This document shows positions 36,614 to 45,040 of a DNA stretch of 64,000 nucleotides, piece after piece (the first letter of the stretch is position 1; the number at the start of each line of letters is the position of its first letter). The stretch lies in contig NZ_NEGK01000002.1 of the NCBI RefSeq assembly GCF_002135435.1, positions 166,479 through 230,478 on the forward strand, read 5' to 3'. The DNA is from Acinetobacter sp. ANC 3813. GTDB lineage: Bacteria > Pseudomonadota > Gammaproteobacteria > Pseudomonadales > Moraxellaceae. Made by a program: the position numbers and the translations under genes. The notes below the pieces were generated by a model, which ran no database searches, was not told the origin of the DNA, and worked only from the letters and a program-made list of their open reading frames with translations.

Positions 36614-38017
36614 TCATTTTCTCACGGCAAGGTATGGGAACAGGTATTCCGTTATTCGCTGCGTACTCCAAAGCCCAATCTCTTCATGATGAGTATGCGG
36701 CGCTAGATAGGGTATAAGCTTTCCTATTTTATAGGCGAGATTACTTGAATCGTGAACCTGCTTTTGCAATGCGTGCAATTCATTATCTATGATGTAACTG
36801 AATTTGTTCATTTCCATATAATTATCAATCAACTCTGAATTTACTGAACTTTTATGCCCATTAAAGTTACTGCCTGAGATCCAATCGTAGATAAATGTTT
36901 TTTCCGCGGCAGAAAATACACCAAACATTTTTCCATCTTCATGATCAATCAATTTCCAGAAACGACTATTTTCAGGATCTTCGTTTAATTTAATCCACCC
37001 GACTCTAATTAACTCAAATATAAATTCTTCGACCAGCTCATCTTCAGATAGCCACTCATTTATTGGTCTTTTATTGAATAGGCAATTGTTTGCATGCATA
37101 TGTTTACCTACAACTGCTTTTTTTCTAAAAATCTCCATCACCACATGTTCAGTACTTAAACTTTTAATTATCTGAACTGAGCTTTTGCCTCTGTTATTTA
37201 ACAAAAAGCCATTCCTGAGCTTATGCATGAAATTTATTTTGTCTTTAAATCTACTGGAAAGTTTCTTGACTGCATTAGTCGCCACTTGAGCGTGACCACT
37301 ATCAAAATTATCTATCGTAATATGAAGATTAAAATATTTAGAATCAATGCCGAGCTCTTTCAATTCATAGTTCGTAATGAGCAGATGAAGAGGCAGCTGC
37401 TCATATCCTAAATTAAACCCTGCAATTTCAGGAATAAATTCTGAAGGTGCATATGCAAGAGCCAATTGAATAGCTGCCTGATGGTAATATTCATCATCCA
37501 AATTTAACGAAAACTCATGTAAACCAAGCGAAAAAAGTAGATTATCAAATACACGCACATGATTGCTCTGCTCTAAACCTAAGCCTAGTTCTTCCAAATA
37601 GATTTGGATGAAATCTTTAAATGCAGGGTCATTCCAATATTGAGTAAAGCTAAACAGCCAAGCTCCATCTACCCGTTTAGTTGGAGCAACTTTGTACAAA
37701 AATTCGTAAGCTTTACTCGTAGAATTAAAGAGCTCGCGATTCCCACCAGCCATGCGACGCTCTATATAACCCTTATAATGCGTACACTGTAATTTATTTT
37801 GCCTATCAAGCCATTCTTCTAATTTATCCAACTCTGATGGAATTTCTAAAAATTCATTATCTAGCTGCTCAATCTCTCTTTCTAAAAAATTAAAAGACTT
37901 TAACTCTTTGGAAGATTTAGATATAGATGGATCTAAGAAGAATTGAGTTATCTCAAAATATTTCTGATGATCTTTGGTGATTAAATTTAAGATTCTTTCT
38001 TTTACTGCAGTCGGCAT
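36614..38017 (-). CDS. Iron-containing redox enzyme family protein (heme-oxygenase-like di-metal oxidase)
   Basis: A 467-residue protein with a helical domain (about 80-330) that resembles the heme-oxygenase-like diiron enzymes. Likely metal ligands are seen in 'IYLEELGLGLEQSNHV' (Glu142/143, His153), 'EIAGFNLGYEQLPLH' (Glu197, Glu206) and 'LHITIDNFDSGHA' (His232, Asp236, Asp239, His242). Family members oxidise fatty acids, N-hydroxylate amino acids or cleave substrates using Fe or Mn; the substrate here is unknown. It is a single gene beside stress genes. The 130 C-terminal residues have no assignment. Confidence 0.7.
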   Translation of the reverse strand: MPTAVKERILNLITKDHQKYFEITQFFLDPSISKSSKELKSFNFLEREIEQLDNEFLEIPSELDKLEEWLDRQNKLQCTHYKGYIERRMAGGNRELFNSTSKAYEFLYKVAPTKRVDGAWLFSFTQYWNDPAFKDFIQIYLEELGLGLEQSNHVRVFDNLLFSLGLHEFSLNLDDEYYHQAAIQLALAYAPSEFIPEIAGFNLGYEQLPLHLLITNYELKELGIDSKYFNLHITIDNFDSGHAQVATNAVKKLSSRFKDKINFMHKLRNGFLLNNRGKSSVQIIKSLSTEHVVMEIFRKKAVVGKHMHANNCLFNKRPINEWLSEDELVEEFIFELIRVGWIKLNEDPENSRFWKLIDHEDGKMFGVFSAAEKTFIYDWISGSNFNGHKSSVNSELIDNYMEMNKFSYIIDNELHALQKQVHDSSNLAYKIGKLIPYLAPHTHHEEIGLWSTQRITEYLFPYLAVRK

Positions 38018-38494
38018 TATAATTTTCTCGCGGTAAAATGTTTAATACACATTAATCCATCAACATAAAAAGCACATAACCTTCTTGAAACAGAAAGTTA
38101 ATATATGTAAATAAATAAATTTAAATCAAACTATTTCAATAACTTAATTTAAAAAACAAACAAATAAAGATTAAGTAACAATTTGTTATTTAGCCAAATC
38201 CGTCACACAAATAATATATTAACCTTTATAATATTTTTTAATATTTAAATAATAAAATTAAAATCAATTAAATCAGATTTTAAAAATAAAATTAACACAA
38301 TTATTATAAAAATGTATTTTATTAGAAATATTTTATATATTAAATTCAAACATTAATAATCAATTTAAACATGATGTAACCCAATTAAATAAATGTAACA
38401 CATCAAAAGTTCAAATCTATAATTTCCATGCTAATAATATCTAATCCACTCCATATTGGTTTGGATTCTTTTGAATTAATTGAGGCACATCGAA
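38018..38494. promoter_or_regulatory. Very A+T-rich divergent spacer
   Basis: 477 bp between the diiron-type gene and the Gln-rich gene, with few G or C. A perfect TATAAT at 38418-38423, 72 bp before the Gln-rich start, is the best promoter, though no good -35 lies 17 bp upstream. That could fit a sigma-S type or activated promoter (inference). I see no ORF in it. Confidence 0.45.
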
Positions 38495-38758
38495 ATGGCT
38501 AATATATCTGAAAAGAATCAAGAAAACCGTGAAAATAATCAACAAGGCCAGCAGCAACAGCAGCCTAACCAGCAAAATGACCAACAGGGTCAGCAACAGC
38601 AACAACCGCAAAATGACCAACAACGTCAACAAGGCCAGCAACAACGGCAACCCAATCAACAAAACGACCAACAACGTCAGCAACAGCAACAGCCGCAAAA
38701 TGACAAACAGCAAAACCATCAACAGCAGAATGATCAGCAACGTCAGCAGCACAAATAG
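38495..38758 (+). CDS. Gln-rich intrinsically disordered protein with two tandem repeats
   Basis: 87 residues from the ATG at 38495 (GAGG site 9 nt upstream). After a short start MANISEKNQENRENNQQ it is almost only Gln, Asn, Asp, Arg and Pro. It has two 29-residue repeats (18-46 and 47-75), each starting GQQQ and containing PNQQNDQQ and QPQND. There are no hydrophobic residues after the start, so it cannot fold as a globular protein. A similar short protein is encoded at 44275-44424. The composition fits hydrophilins linked with desiccation tolerance; that is inference. Confidence 0.75.
   Translation: MANISEKNQENRENNQQGQQQQQPNQQNDQQGQQQQQPQNDQQRQQGQQQRQPNQQNDQQRQQQQQPQNDKQQNHQQQNDQQRQQHK
38546..38719 (+). 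repeat. Two tandem 87-bp repeats inside the Gln-rich gene
   Basis: Units 38546-38632 and 38633-38719, each starting GGCCAGCAACA-like and keeping the reading frame. They differ by a few substitutions, so they are an older or diverging duplication; copy number may vary between strains. Confidence 0.7.
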
Positions 38759-38870
38759 ATCTTTATGTTGCTAGCTTTTAACGCCTAAATTCCCTTTTAA
38801 ATTTCATCAAGCAAAAAAATTCAGATTTCAATCATTTGAATTCTTTAGTTTGATGCAAATGGAGATCATT

Positions 38871-39167
38871 ATGACTTTGAACGACCATCAAAATGAAAAT
38901 CCAATCAAACATGATTGGCAAAAAGAATACTCAAATCGCCCCTATTATGAGGAAATCCATCGGGAAATTCCTGATGTTAACTACGATAGGGATTTCCGTT
39001 CCGCTTACGAACTTGGTTTAAATGCCAGGAATGAAAGCGGTGAAAATGCCCTTTTTGAAGATTCAGAAAGCGATTTGAAAACAAAGTGGGAAGGTTTAAA
39101 AGCTGAATCTCGACTCAAATGGGAACAAGCAAAGCATGCAGTCAAAGATGCTTGGGACAAAATTTAG
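38871..39167 (+). CDS. Small charged hydrophilin-like protein
   Basis: 98 residues from the ATG at 38871, preceded by GGAG 6 nt upstream. It is strongly charged and without Cys or a signal. The N-terminal half is polar ('HDWQKEYSNRPYYEEIHREIPDVNYDRDFRSAYELG'); the C-terminal 30 residues form an amphipathic helix pattern rich in Lys, Trp and Ala (LKTKWEGLKAESRLKWEQAK, then HAVKDAWDKI). This tail resembles stress proteins of the CsbD/YjbJ kind. It follows the Gln-rich gene by 112 bp. The function in stress is inferred. Confidence 0.72.
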   Translation: MTLNDHQNENPIKHDWQKEYSNRPYYEEIHREIPDVNYDRDFRSAYELGLNARNESGENALFEDSESDLKTKWEGLKAESRLKWEQAKHAVKDAWDKI

Positions 39168-39234
39168 TTTTGCGTCCCTAATACTGCAAAGACCTTTAAT
39201 AAATCTAGATTATAAAAATTAAATAGAGTTAAAA

Positions 39235-39913
39235 ATGGACTTTATAAGAGTTTTGTTGCATGACACCACGCTGAGCTTTGCTTTGGAGATAGTTCTTCGT
39301 TGCATTGTGATGTATGTCTTGATTATTTTAGTTTTTAAGATTTTCAGGCAAGCGTGGTGTCAGGCAACTTTCTATTTTTGAAATAGCGATTATTTTAAGT
39401 TTAGGTTCAGCTGCTGGCGACCCTATGTTTTATGATGATGTTCCGCTTATTCATGCGGTTATTGTTTTTGCTGTCATCCTGTCTTTATATCGATTAACAA
39501 CATATCTAATGATGAAATCGGATGCCATTGAAAATATATTGGAAGGCAAGCCAATGTATATTGTAAAAAATGGATTGCTGATCGTTGAGGATATCAAACA
39601 AGAAAAATATTCATACGATGAATTCTTTGCTGAAATGAGACAGAAAAAAATTGAACATCTCGGGCAAGTCAAAGTAGCCCTCTTGGAAACTGATGGAAAT
39701 TTAAGTGTCATCCCCTTCAGTAAAGAAAATATTAAATGGGGGTTGCCAATTTTTCCCGACAATTATAAGCAAGCTGAAGAGCACATTATTAATCACAACT
39801 ATTCATGCATGTTGTGCGGCCACACAAAGCTTCTCAATCATTTGGCTGATACTTGTCCCCGCTGTGATTGTACACACTGGGCCAAATCATCTTTGAAATG
39901 CGAAAATAATTAA
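39235..39913 (+). pseudogene. DUF421 (YetF/YcaP-like) membrane protein gene with a frameshift
   Basis: Reading from ATG 39235 gives a membrane segment that stops early at TGA. A second frame picks up exactly the family motif GKRGVRQLSIFE, then SLGSAAGDPMFYDDVPLIHAV and the DUF421 domain to a TAA at 39911. The total of 679 nt is one base more than a multiple of three, so a single inserted base near 39331-39336 (GTTTTT) explains it. The tail carries CMLCG...CPRCDC, a zinc-ribbon-like addition. It may be a true pseudogene, a phase-variable gene or a sequencing error. Confidence 0.8.
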
Positions 39914-40032
39914 CTCTATAAATTTTTAGCCATTGCACCGAACAAAATACAAACACTTTTTTACTCTAATTTTTTATACCAGCTTTAATGTTTTAAAGAG
40001 TTTTCAACTATTGCAAAACCTTGCTTTGATCA

Positions 40033-40046
40033 TTGTTCTAGAACAA
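40033..40046. promoter_or_regulatory. Perfect 14-bp palindrome before katE
   Basis: TTGTTCTAGAACAA ends 20 bp before the katE ATG. Its position in the leader or promoter suggests an operator site; the binding protein is unknown. Confidence 0.4.
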
Positions 40047-40066
40047 CACACTAAGGGACGTAGCTC

Positions 40067-42145
40067 ATGAAAATATCCAAAACCTCCAAAATTGATCAAT
40101 TTGATAAAGAGGCATATGTAGACCCAAAAGGGAAAATGCTTACTTCCTCTCTGGGCGTGCCAGTTGCAGATAATCAAAATAGCCTGAAAATTAATGAAAA
40201 AGGCCCAACGTTATTAGAGGACTTTCTTTTAAGGGATAAACTGATTCATTTTGATCGAGAACGTATTCCTGAACGTGTTGTTCATGCGCGTGGCCTTGGT
40301 GCCCATGGATATTTCGAAGCCTATGAAGGTAATGAAAAGTGGACTAAAGCAAAGTTCTTAACCGATACCCAAAACCCAACTCCAATTTTTGTCCGGATAT
40401 CCACTGTTCAAGGTGGACGAGGCTCAGCTGATGTCGTGCGTGATGTACGTGGATTTTCAATTAAATTCTACACAGAAGATGGCAACTACGATTTAGTTGG
40501 TAATAATATTCCAGTCTTTTTCATTCAGGACGCAATCAAGTTCCCTGACTTTGTGCATGCCGTAAAGCCAGAAGATCCGAATGAAGTACCAACTGGCCAA
40601 TCTGCGCATGATACGTTCTGGGATTTTATTTCACTGAATACAGAAGCGTCACATATGACTACCTGGATCATGTCTGATAGAGCAATTCCAAGAAATTTAC
40701 GCTCTATACAAGGTTTTGGTGTACATACATTCAGATTAATAAATAAAAATAATGAAGCTTTCTTGGTTAAATTCCATTGGACCCCTAAACAAGGTGTAGC
40801 TCAAGTCGTCTGGGATGAAGCCTTGAAACTCAATGGTAAAGATCCCGACTTCCATCGCCGCGACCTATGGGATGCAATTGAACGCGGCAATTATCCAGAG
40901 TGGGAATTAGGTGCGCAAATTTTTACCGAAGAAGATGCCGCACAATGGGATTTTGATGTGCTTGATGCCACAAAACTGGTGCCTGAAGAACTCGTGCCGA
41001 TTACTCCCTTGGGCAAATTCACCCTAAATCGTAATACAGATGATTTCTTTGCTGAAACTGAGCAAGTTGCTTTCAGTCCAGCAAATATTGTTTCTGGTAT
41101 CGATTTTAGTAACGACCCATTACTTCAGGGCCGATTGTTCAGTTATACAGACACTCATCTGCATCGGCTAGGTACAGCAAACTTTAATCAAATTCCAATC
41201 AATAAGCCTGTCTGCCCTTTCCATACCAATCGACGCGGCGGATACGCGAACCATGAGGTCTATAAAGGCAAAGCCAATTATGAGCCTAATTCTGTAGATG
41301 ACAACTGGCCAAGAGAAGCCAGCGATGATCCTCATGCATTCAAAACACATCCTGAAGAAGTGCAAGGCATCAAACTTAGAATTCGTCCCGAGAGTTTTGC
41401 GGACCACTTTTCTCAGGCAACGATGCATTATCAAAGTCTGGCTAAACACGAACAGCAGCATATAAAGGATGCATACTCTTTTGAGCTTTCAAAAGTCAAA
41501 GCCGTTGAAATTCGCAAAAGAGTCGTAAATGAAGTACTCGCTAATATTGATTTAGATCTAGCCAATTATGTTGCTAATGAATTAGGACTGGCTGCCCCTA
41601 CGCGTCAAATTGACGGCTTAAAAAAAGCAGCAGTTTCATCTTCTAAATATCTAAGTACACTTGCTTACCCTGCTTCTGATATCAAACAGCGTAAGATTGC
41701 TTTGTTGGTTCATGATGGGGCAAATGCAATGTCTATTGATGCAATCAAGACTTGGGGTGAATCAGAAGACGCGGTCGTTGAAGTTTTAGCTCCGAGTGCT
41801 GCACCTGTAAAGTCGAATGATGGCAAAGAGATTGCAGTTGATGGTCGTCAAAATGGTGAGCCTTCAGTTACCTACGATGCTGTTGTGGTTGTTGATGGAG
41901 ATAATTTAGACGCTTTTCTAAAAGATGGTGTTGCAAAGCATTATGTTCTGGAAGCATATAAGCACCTGAAACCAATTGTACTGCTAGGCGATAAAGAATC
42001 ATTAATTAAAAACCTTAATCTTATTCAAGATGCTGCGCTTATCACTTCACAAAGTTTTAATGATGTCAGTGATCAATTTAAGAAAGCGATTCAGAATCAC
42101 CGCTATTGGGATCGGGAAGATAAGGTTGCATCTATACCGGCCTAG
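40067..42145 (+). CDS. katE: KatE, large-subunit monofunctional catalase (HPII type)
   Basis: A 692-residue clade-2 catalase. The active-site His73 ('RVVHARGLGAHGYFEAYE'), Asn146 ('VGNNIPVFFIQD') and the proximal heme ligand Tyr near 360 ('RLFSYTDTHLHRLG') are all present. A C-terminal flavodoxin/DJ-1-like domain (from about 540) marks the large-subunit type. It breaks down hydrogen peroxide, typically in stationary phase. Spacing (H73 to N146 is 73, as in E. coli HPII) supports an active enzyme. It is a single gene with its own terminator. Confidence 0.96.
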   Translation: MKISKTSKIDQFDKEAYVDPKGKMLTSSLGVPVADNQNSLKINEKGPTLLEDFLLRDKLIHFDRERIPERVVHARGLGAHGYFEAYEGNEKWTKAKFLTDTQNPTPIFVRISTVQGGRGSADVVRDVRGFSIKFYTEDGNYDLVGNNIPVFFIQDAIKFPDFVHAVKPEDPNEVPTGQSAHDTFWDFISLNTEASHMTTWIMSDRAIPRNLRSIQGFGVHTFRLINKNNEAFLVKFHWTPKQGVAQVVWDEALKLNGKDPDFHRRDLWDAIERGNYPEWELGAQIFTEEDAAQWDFDVLDATKLVPEELVPITPLGKFTLNRNTDDFFAETEQVAFSPANIVSGIDFSNDPLLQGRLFSYTDTHLHRLGTANFNQIPINKPVCPFHTNRRGGYANHEVYKGKANYEPNSVDDNWPREASDDPHAFKTHPEEVQGIKLRIRPESFADHFSQATMHYQSLAKHEQQHIKDAYSFELSKVKAVEIRKRVVNEVLANIDLDLANYVANELGLAAPTRQIDGLKKAAVSSSKYLSTLAYPASDIKQRKIALLVHDGANAMSIDAIKTWGESEDAVVEVLAPSAAPVKSNDGKEIAVDGRQNGEPSVTYDAVVVVDGDNLDAFLKDGVAKHYVLEAYKHLKPIVLLGDKESLIKNLNLIQDAALITSQSFNDVSDQFKKAIQNHRYWDREDKVASIPA

Positions 42146-42159
42146 TTTAACTATGAATA

Positions 42160-42187
42160 AAAAACCGCCCAAATGGGCGTTTTTTTA
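42160..42187. terminator. Terminator after katE
   Basis: Stem CGCCCA/TGGGCG (42166-42179) with A run before and seven T after. The same stretch, through the following 'attacttca-caat', is repeated in related form at 45009-45050. Confidence 0.8.
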
Positions 42188-42300
42188 TTACTTCAACAAT
42201 CTGTATCGCTCATGTGGCAGTTTTTTGAGATCAAACATATGGTCGTAATCATAGTTTGGCGCCGAGCATGCACGCAGAGCATTTCTAGGGATTGTTTTTC
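42188..42300 (-). pseudogene. Eroded copy of the small gene at 45041-45265
   Basis: The minus strand reads ...RNALRACSAPNYDYDHMFDL, then KKLPHERYRLLK and a stop. This aligns with the end of the 45041 protein (SYDDDHISELKHCHMNDRNC), and the flanking DNA and terminator also match. Upstream the frame is broken by a stop and frameshift, so only the C-terminal part remains. The function of the parent is unknown. Confidence 0.55.
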
Positions 42301-42625
42301 ATCTATACAGACATTCCCTTTTGACTTGATCTGCATTGTTTCGAGGTAGTTCATAGTACTTTTAAAGTGAATAGCTTTAAGGTTGTGGTAACTAGGTGGA
42401 TATTTAAAATGATTTTTTAAACGACTCTACATTTGAATGATAATGCTCTTATGACCTTCTGCACTTGTATGGATAATATGGTAGAGAATCTCAGCCTGTT
42501 CAGGTGATGTGATATAGCCCGCTAACCGTTAATTTTCCATTGCATCACTATTGAATCGTATGCACGTATTACCATTAGATGGAATTTTGCAAAAATCCAC
42601 ATTGCATATGAGTAGACCAATTCAT
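42301..42625. other. Non-coding stretch with broken reading frames
   Basis: No intact gene. On the minus strand near 42425-42525 an open stretch reads AGYITSPEQAEILYHIIHT, then SAEGHKSIIIQM and a stop. It looks like coding sequence but is closed upstream by a stop, so it is probably the tail of a lost gene. Confidence 0.4.
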
Positions 42626-42812
42626 TTACAACGTATATGCCTTGATTTTTTCCACTCTAAAAAGTCTATACATTTGACTATCTTCACCAAGTCTAATATC
42701 TGAGACTTGCTCTATTTCAGTAATTAGTTCCTCAGTTTGCTGGTTTCTAATAAAACAAGTTGGCTTATATTTCTCTATACCGCCACTCTCTTTTAACAAT
42801 AAAAACGTGATT
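42626..42812 (-). pseudogene. 5'-truncated gene remnant after the PQQ dehydrogenase gene
   Basis: An open frame on the minus strand runs from inside the end of the PQQ dehydrogenase gene to a TAA at 42626-42628. It reads ESGGIEKYKPTCFIRNQQTE, then ELITEIEQVSDIRLGEDSQMYR and LFRVEKIKAYTL. It has protein-like composition but no ATG, which suggests a C-terminal fragment left by a deletion. The family is not recognised. Confidence 0.4.
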
Positions 42813-44129
42813 CTATTTTGCTGGTGATACTCGCCAAATAATATTTCCTACATCATCAGCGACCAAAATAGCTCCTACGGAATCAATAGCAACCCCTACA
42901 GGCCGCCCTAAAGCATTGCCTTCAGCACTCAAAAAGCCTGTCAACACATCCTTCGGCTTACCATCGGGTCGACCATTTTGAAATGGAACAAAAATTACTT
43001 TGTAACCACTACGCGGTTTACGATTCCATGAGCCATGCTGGCCAATTAACGCACCACCGCGGTATTGCGGCATTAATTCAGCAGTATAAAAGGCTAAACC
43101 TAACGAAGCCGTATGATTACCCAGTGCATAATCAGGCTTAATTGCACGCGCGACCATTTCAGGATTTTGCGGTTTTACCCGCTTATCCACATGTTGACCA
43201 TAATAACTATACGGCCAGCCATAAAAAGCACCATCTTTGACTGAAGTCATGTAATCGGGCACCAAGTCATTCCCCAATTCGTCACGTTCATTTACCACGG
43301 TCCATAACGCACTACTCTGTGGTTGCCAGCCCATACCATTGGGGTTGCGCAGTCCTGTCGCGAATGGCCGTGCAGTACCGCTAGTGATATCAAACTCCAG
43401 AATTAATGCACGACCAATTTCCTTGTCAAACCCGTTTTCAGCTACGTTACTATTTGACCCCACAGTAATATAAAGTTTAGTCCCCGCAGGGTTGGCAATG
43501 ACGTTCTTGGTCCAATGATGGTTTAATGCGCCATTCGGTAAATCTAATACCTTTGTACCTTTTGCTGTAATTTGAGTTGCCCCTTCTTGATAAGGAAAGC
43601 GCATGAGCGAGTCTGTATTAACCACATACAGCATATTTCCTACCAGGGCCATACCGAAAGGAGAATTTAAATTCTGTAAAAACAAGGTCTTTCGGTCAGC
43701 TATGCCGTCGTTATTGGTATCACGCAGTAAACTAATACGATTAGCACTCAAATGGGATGACCCAGCACGCCTCATCACCAGCTTCATTATCACCCCCTTC
43801 ACACCTCTACTATCATCAGGTTTAGGGGGTGCATCTGTTTCAGCTACCAATACATCGCCATTAGGCAATACTTGCAACCAACGCGGATGTTCTAGTTCTC
43901 TTGCAAATGCTTCTACTTTTAAACCTGTTGCCGGTATCGGCATTGCATCAATAGGCCAGCCTTTAGCTGGAGCGATATTAACTGTAGGGATTAAGCTTGA
44001 TTTGGGTTCAGGAAGTTGAATTTCTGGGCCGTAGCTCTCTATGATTGGACTTCTAGATGGTGAGGCACATCTTAGTGCGAGCAATGCAATAGCAGAACCC
44101 GCGATGGGCAATAAAAAACGAGAGTTCAT
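42813..44129 (-). CDS. PQQ-dependent sugar dehydrogenase (sorbosone dehydrogenase family)
   Basis: 438 residues from the ATG at 44129 (GGAG 6 nt upstream). The N-terminus is hydrophobic, with Cys about 23 residues in ('[11 protein letters not shown]'), an export signal or a poor lipobox because Arg precedes the Cys. The rest is a six-bladed propeller with motifs such as '[23 protein letters not shown]', '[23 protein letters not shown]' and '[27 protein letters not shown]'. Relatives oxidise sugars in the periplasm with PQQ as cofactor. PQQ synthesis genes are not in the window, so the protein may work only where PQQ is made or supplied. Confidence 0.85.
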   Translation of the reverse strand: MNSRFLLPIAGSAIALLALRCASPSRSPIIESYGPEIQLPEPKSSLIPTVNIAPAKGWPIDAMPIPATGLKVEAFARELEHPRWLQVLPNGDVLVAETDAPPKPDDSRGVKGVIMKLVMRRAGSSHLSANRISLLRDTNNDGIADRKTLFLQNLNSPFGMALVGNMLYVVNTDSLMRFPYQEGATQITAKGTKVLDLPNGALNHHWTKNVIANPAGTKLYITVGSNSNVAENGFDKEIGRALILEFDITSGTARPFATGLRNPNGMGWQPQSSALWTVVNERDELGNDLVPDYMTSVKDGAFYGWPYSYYGQHVDKRVKPQNPEMVARAIKPDYALGNHTASLGLAFYTAELMPQYRGGALIGQHGSWNRKPRSGYKVIFVPFQNGRPDGKPKDVLTGFLSAEGNALGRPVGVAIDSVGAILVADDVGNIIWRVSPAK

Positions 44130-44234
44130 CTTTATCTCCATTTTATTTTTGTTGTATTTACCTCATTTAACTCCTCAACGCTTGGATAAATTTTGAAAGC
44201 AGCTCAAAAAATATTAATTAAACCTAAATACCAA

Positions 44235-44262
44235 AAACTCTCAGGCCAAAGTCCGAGAGTTT
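44235..44262 (-). terminator. Terminator after the short Gln-rich gene
   Basis: Arms AAACTCTC/GAGAGTTT around a 12-nt loop, with a short T run on the minus strand 12 bp beyond the stop at 44275. Confidence 0.6.
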
Positions 44263-44274
44263 AGCTATTTAAGT

Positions 44275-44424
44275 CTACTTCTGTTGTTTCTGTGGATTTT
44301 CAGGCTGTTCATTTGGTTGTTTTTTAGGATCAGCTTGTTGCTGCTGTTTTTGATCGTCCTGTTGGTTTGGCTGTTGCTGGGGATCAGATTGCTGATTTTG
44401 TTGGTTCGGTTGTTGATTAGCCAT
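44275..44424 (-). CDS. Second short Gln-rich disordered protein
   Basis: A 49-residue protein (MANQQPNQQNQQSDPQQQPN at the start, then QQDDQKQQQQ and more Gln, Lys and Pro). It has the same MAN start and composition as the protein at 38495-38758, but no long repeats. It is too short for simple ORF finders, and longer ORFs in other frames there look like shadows. It has its own terminator. The likely shared role with the longer relative, protection of macromolecules in stress, is inference. Confidence 0.7.
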   Translation of the reverse strand: MANQQPNQQNQQSDPQQQPNQQDDQKQQQQADPKKQPNEQPENPQKQQK

Positions 44425-44602
44425 TTTGATTTCCATCCTTTAATTTTAATACATGCTATAAAATATAGCAGGCTTATCAATCTACGCCTTTAAATTCGGT
44501 TTTTTTCAATTCAGGTGTATCTGATTGCATCTATGTAAGTTGAAAAAATATAAGCACTTGATCCTTATCAACACTGTTTATCTTAAGTTAACACTTATTA
44601 CT

Positions 44603-44628
44603 TAAAGCCCTCATTTGAAGGCTTTTTT
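44603..44628 (+). terminator. Hairpin with T run
   Basis: AAAGCCCTCA pairs imperfectly with TGAAGGCTTT, followed by six T on the plus strand. No plus-strand gene ends just before it, so it may instead mark the end of the small lipoprotein transcript on the minus strand. Confidence 0.4.
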
Positions 44629-44670
44629 CTTTAAAGCATAATGTCCAAATTAAAAATATACGCATGCATA

Positions 44671-44793
44671 TCAGTCTTTGTCTAATGTATGGGGTGTTGT
44701 TGTCTCTTCCTTTCCTTCATCATTACGATCACTTTGTTGGCAACCTGCCAACCCCAATACGAGTACCACACTTATAATTGCTAAAGCTTTCAT
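44671..44793 (-). CDS. Small lipoprotein
   Basis: A 40-residue protein starting MKALAIISVVLVLGLAGCQQ: a short signal with a perfect lipobox LAGC (Cys18). Only about 22 acidic and polar residues follow. It has no recognised domain. Such tiny lipoproteins (entericidin-like in size) are common in stress loci. Only weak ribosome-binding sequence is seen upstream. Confidence 0.6.
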   Translation of the reverse strand: MKALAIISVVLVLGLAGCQQSDRNDEGKEETTTPHTLDKD

Positions 44794-45008
44794 ACATTGG
44801 CCTACGTTAATTAATCAAAACTATAAGCTAACAAAGCATCCCTTTTTTTGTGTTTAGTTTATGCAAAGCTATTAACTGACTTAATCCATTACATCAATCT
44901 GACTAAGTTGTTTTAAGTTCACTTATGTTTTCAGAATGATTCGTAAATGGGTAAAAGAATAAAAATATGGCCAGCACACAAGTTTGTCACTATTGCTTTC
45001 TTGAAATA

Positions 45009-45036
45009 AAAAACCGCCCGAAGGCGGCTTATTTTT
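45009..45036. terminator. Terminator at the 3' end of the small gene at 45041
   Basis: Stem CCGCC/GGCGG with a CGAA loop (45014-45027), flanked by A and T runs. It is the counterpart of the hairpin after katE. Confidence 0.7.
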
Positions 45037-45040
45037 TACT

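Noticed and set aside
38546..38719. Short repeats resembling a CRISPR array
   Set aside because: The repeats are contiguous, in frame and without spacers; no cas genes.
38441..38774. Other frames across the Gln-rich gene, including a Leu-rich membrane-like frame on the minus strand
   Set aside because: CAG/CAA repeats automatically give Leu-rich antisense frames and Ser/Asn-rich shifted frames; only the plus-strand frame from 38495 has a ribosome-binding site and ordered repeats.
41168..41461. Antisense frame inside katE
   Set aside because: No start signal or domain; katE is complete and typical here.
44265..44493. Longer frames overlapping the short Gln-rich gene
   Set aside because: Shadows caused by Gln codons in other frames; the 49-codon frame has the matching start and composition.
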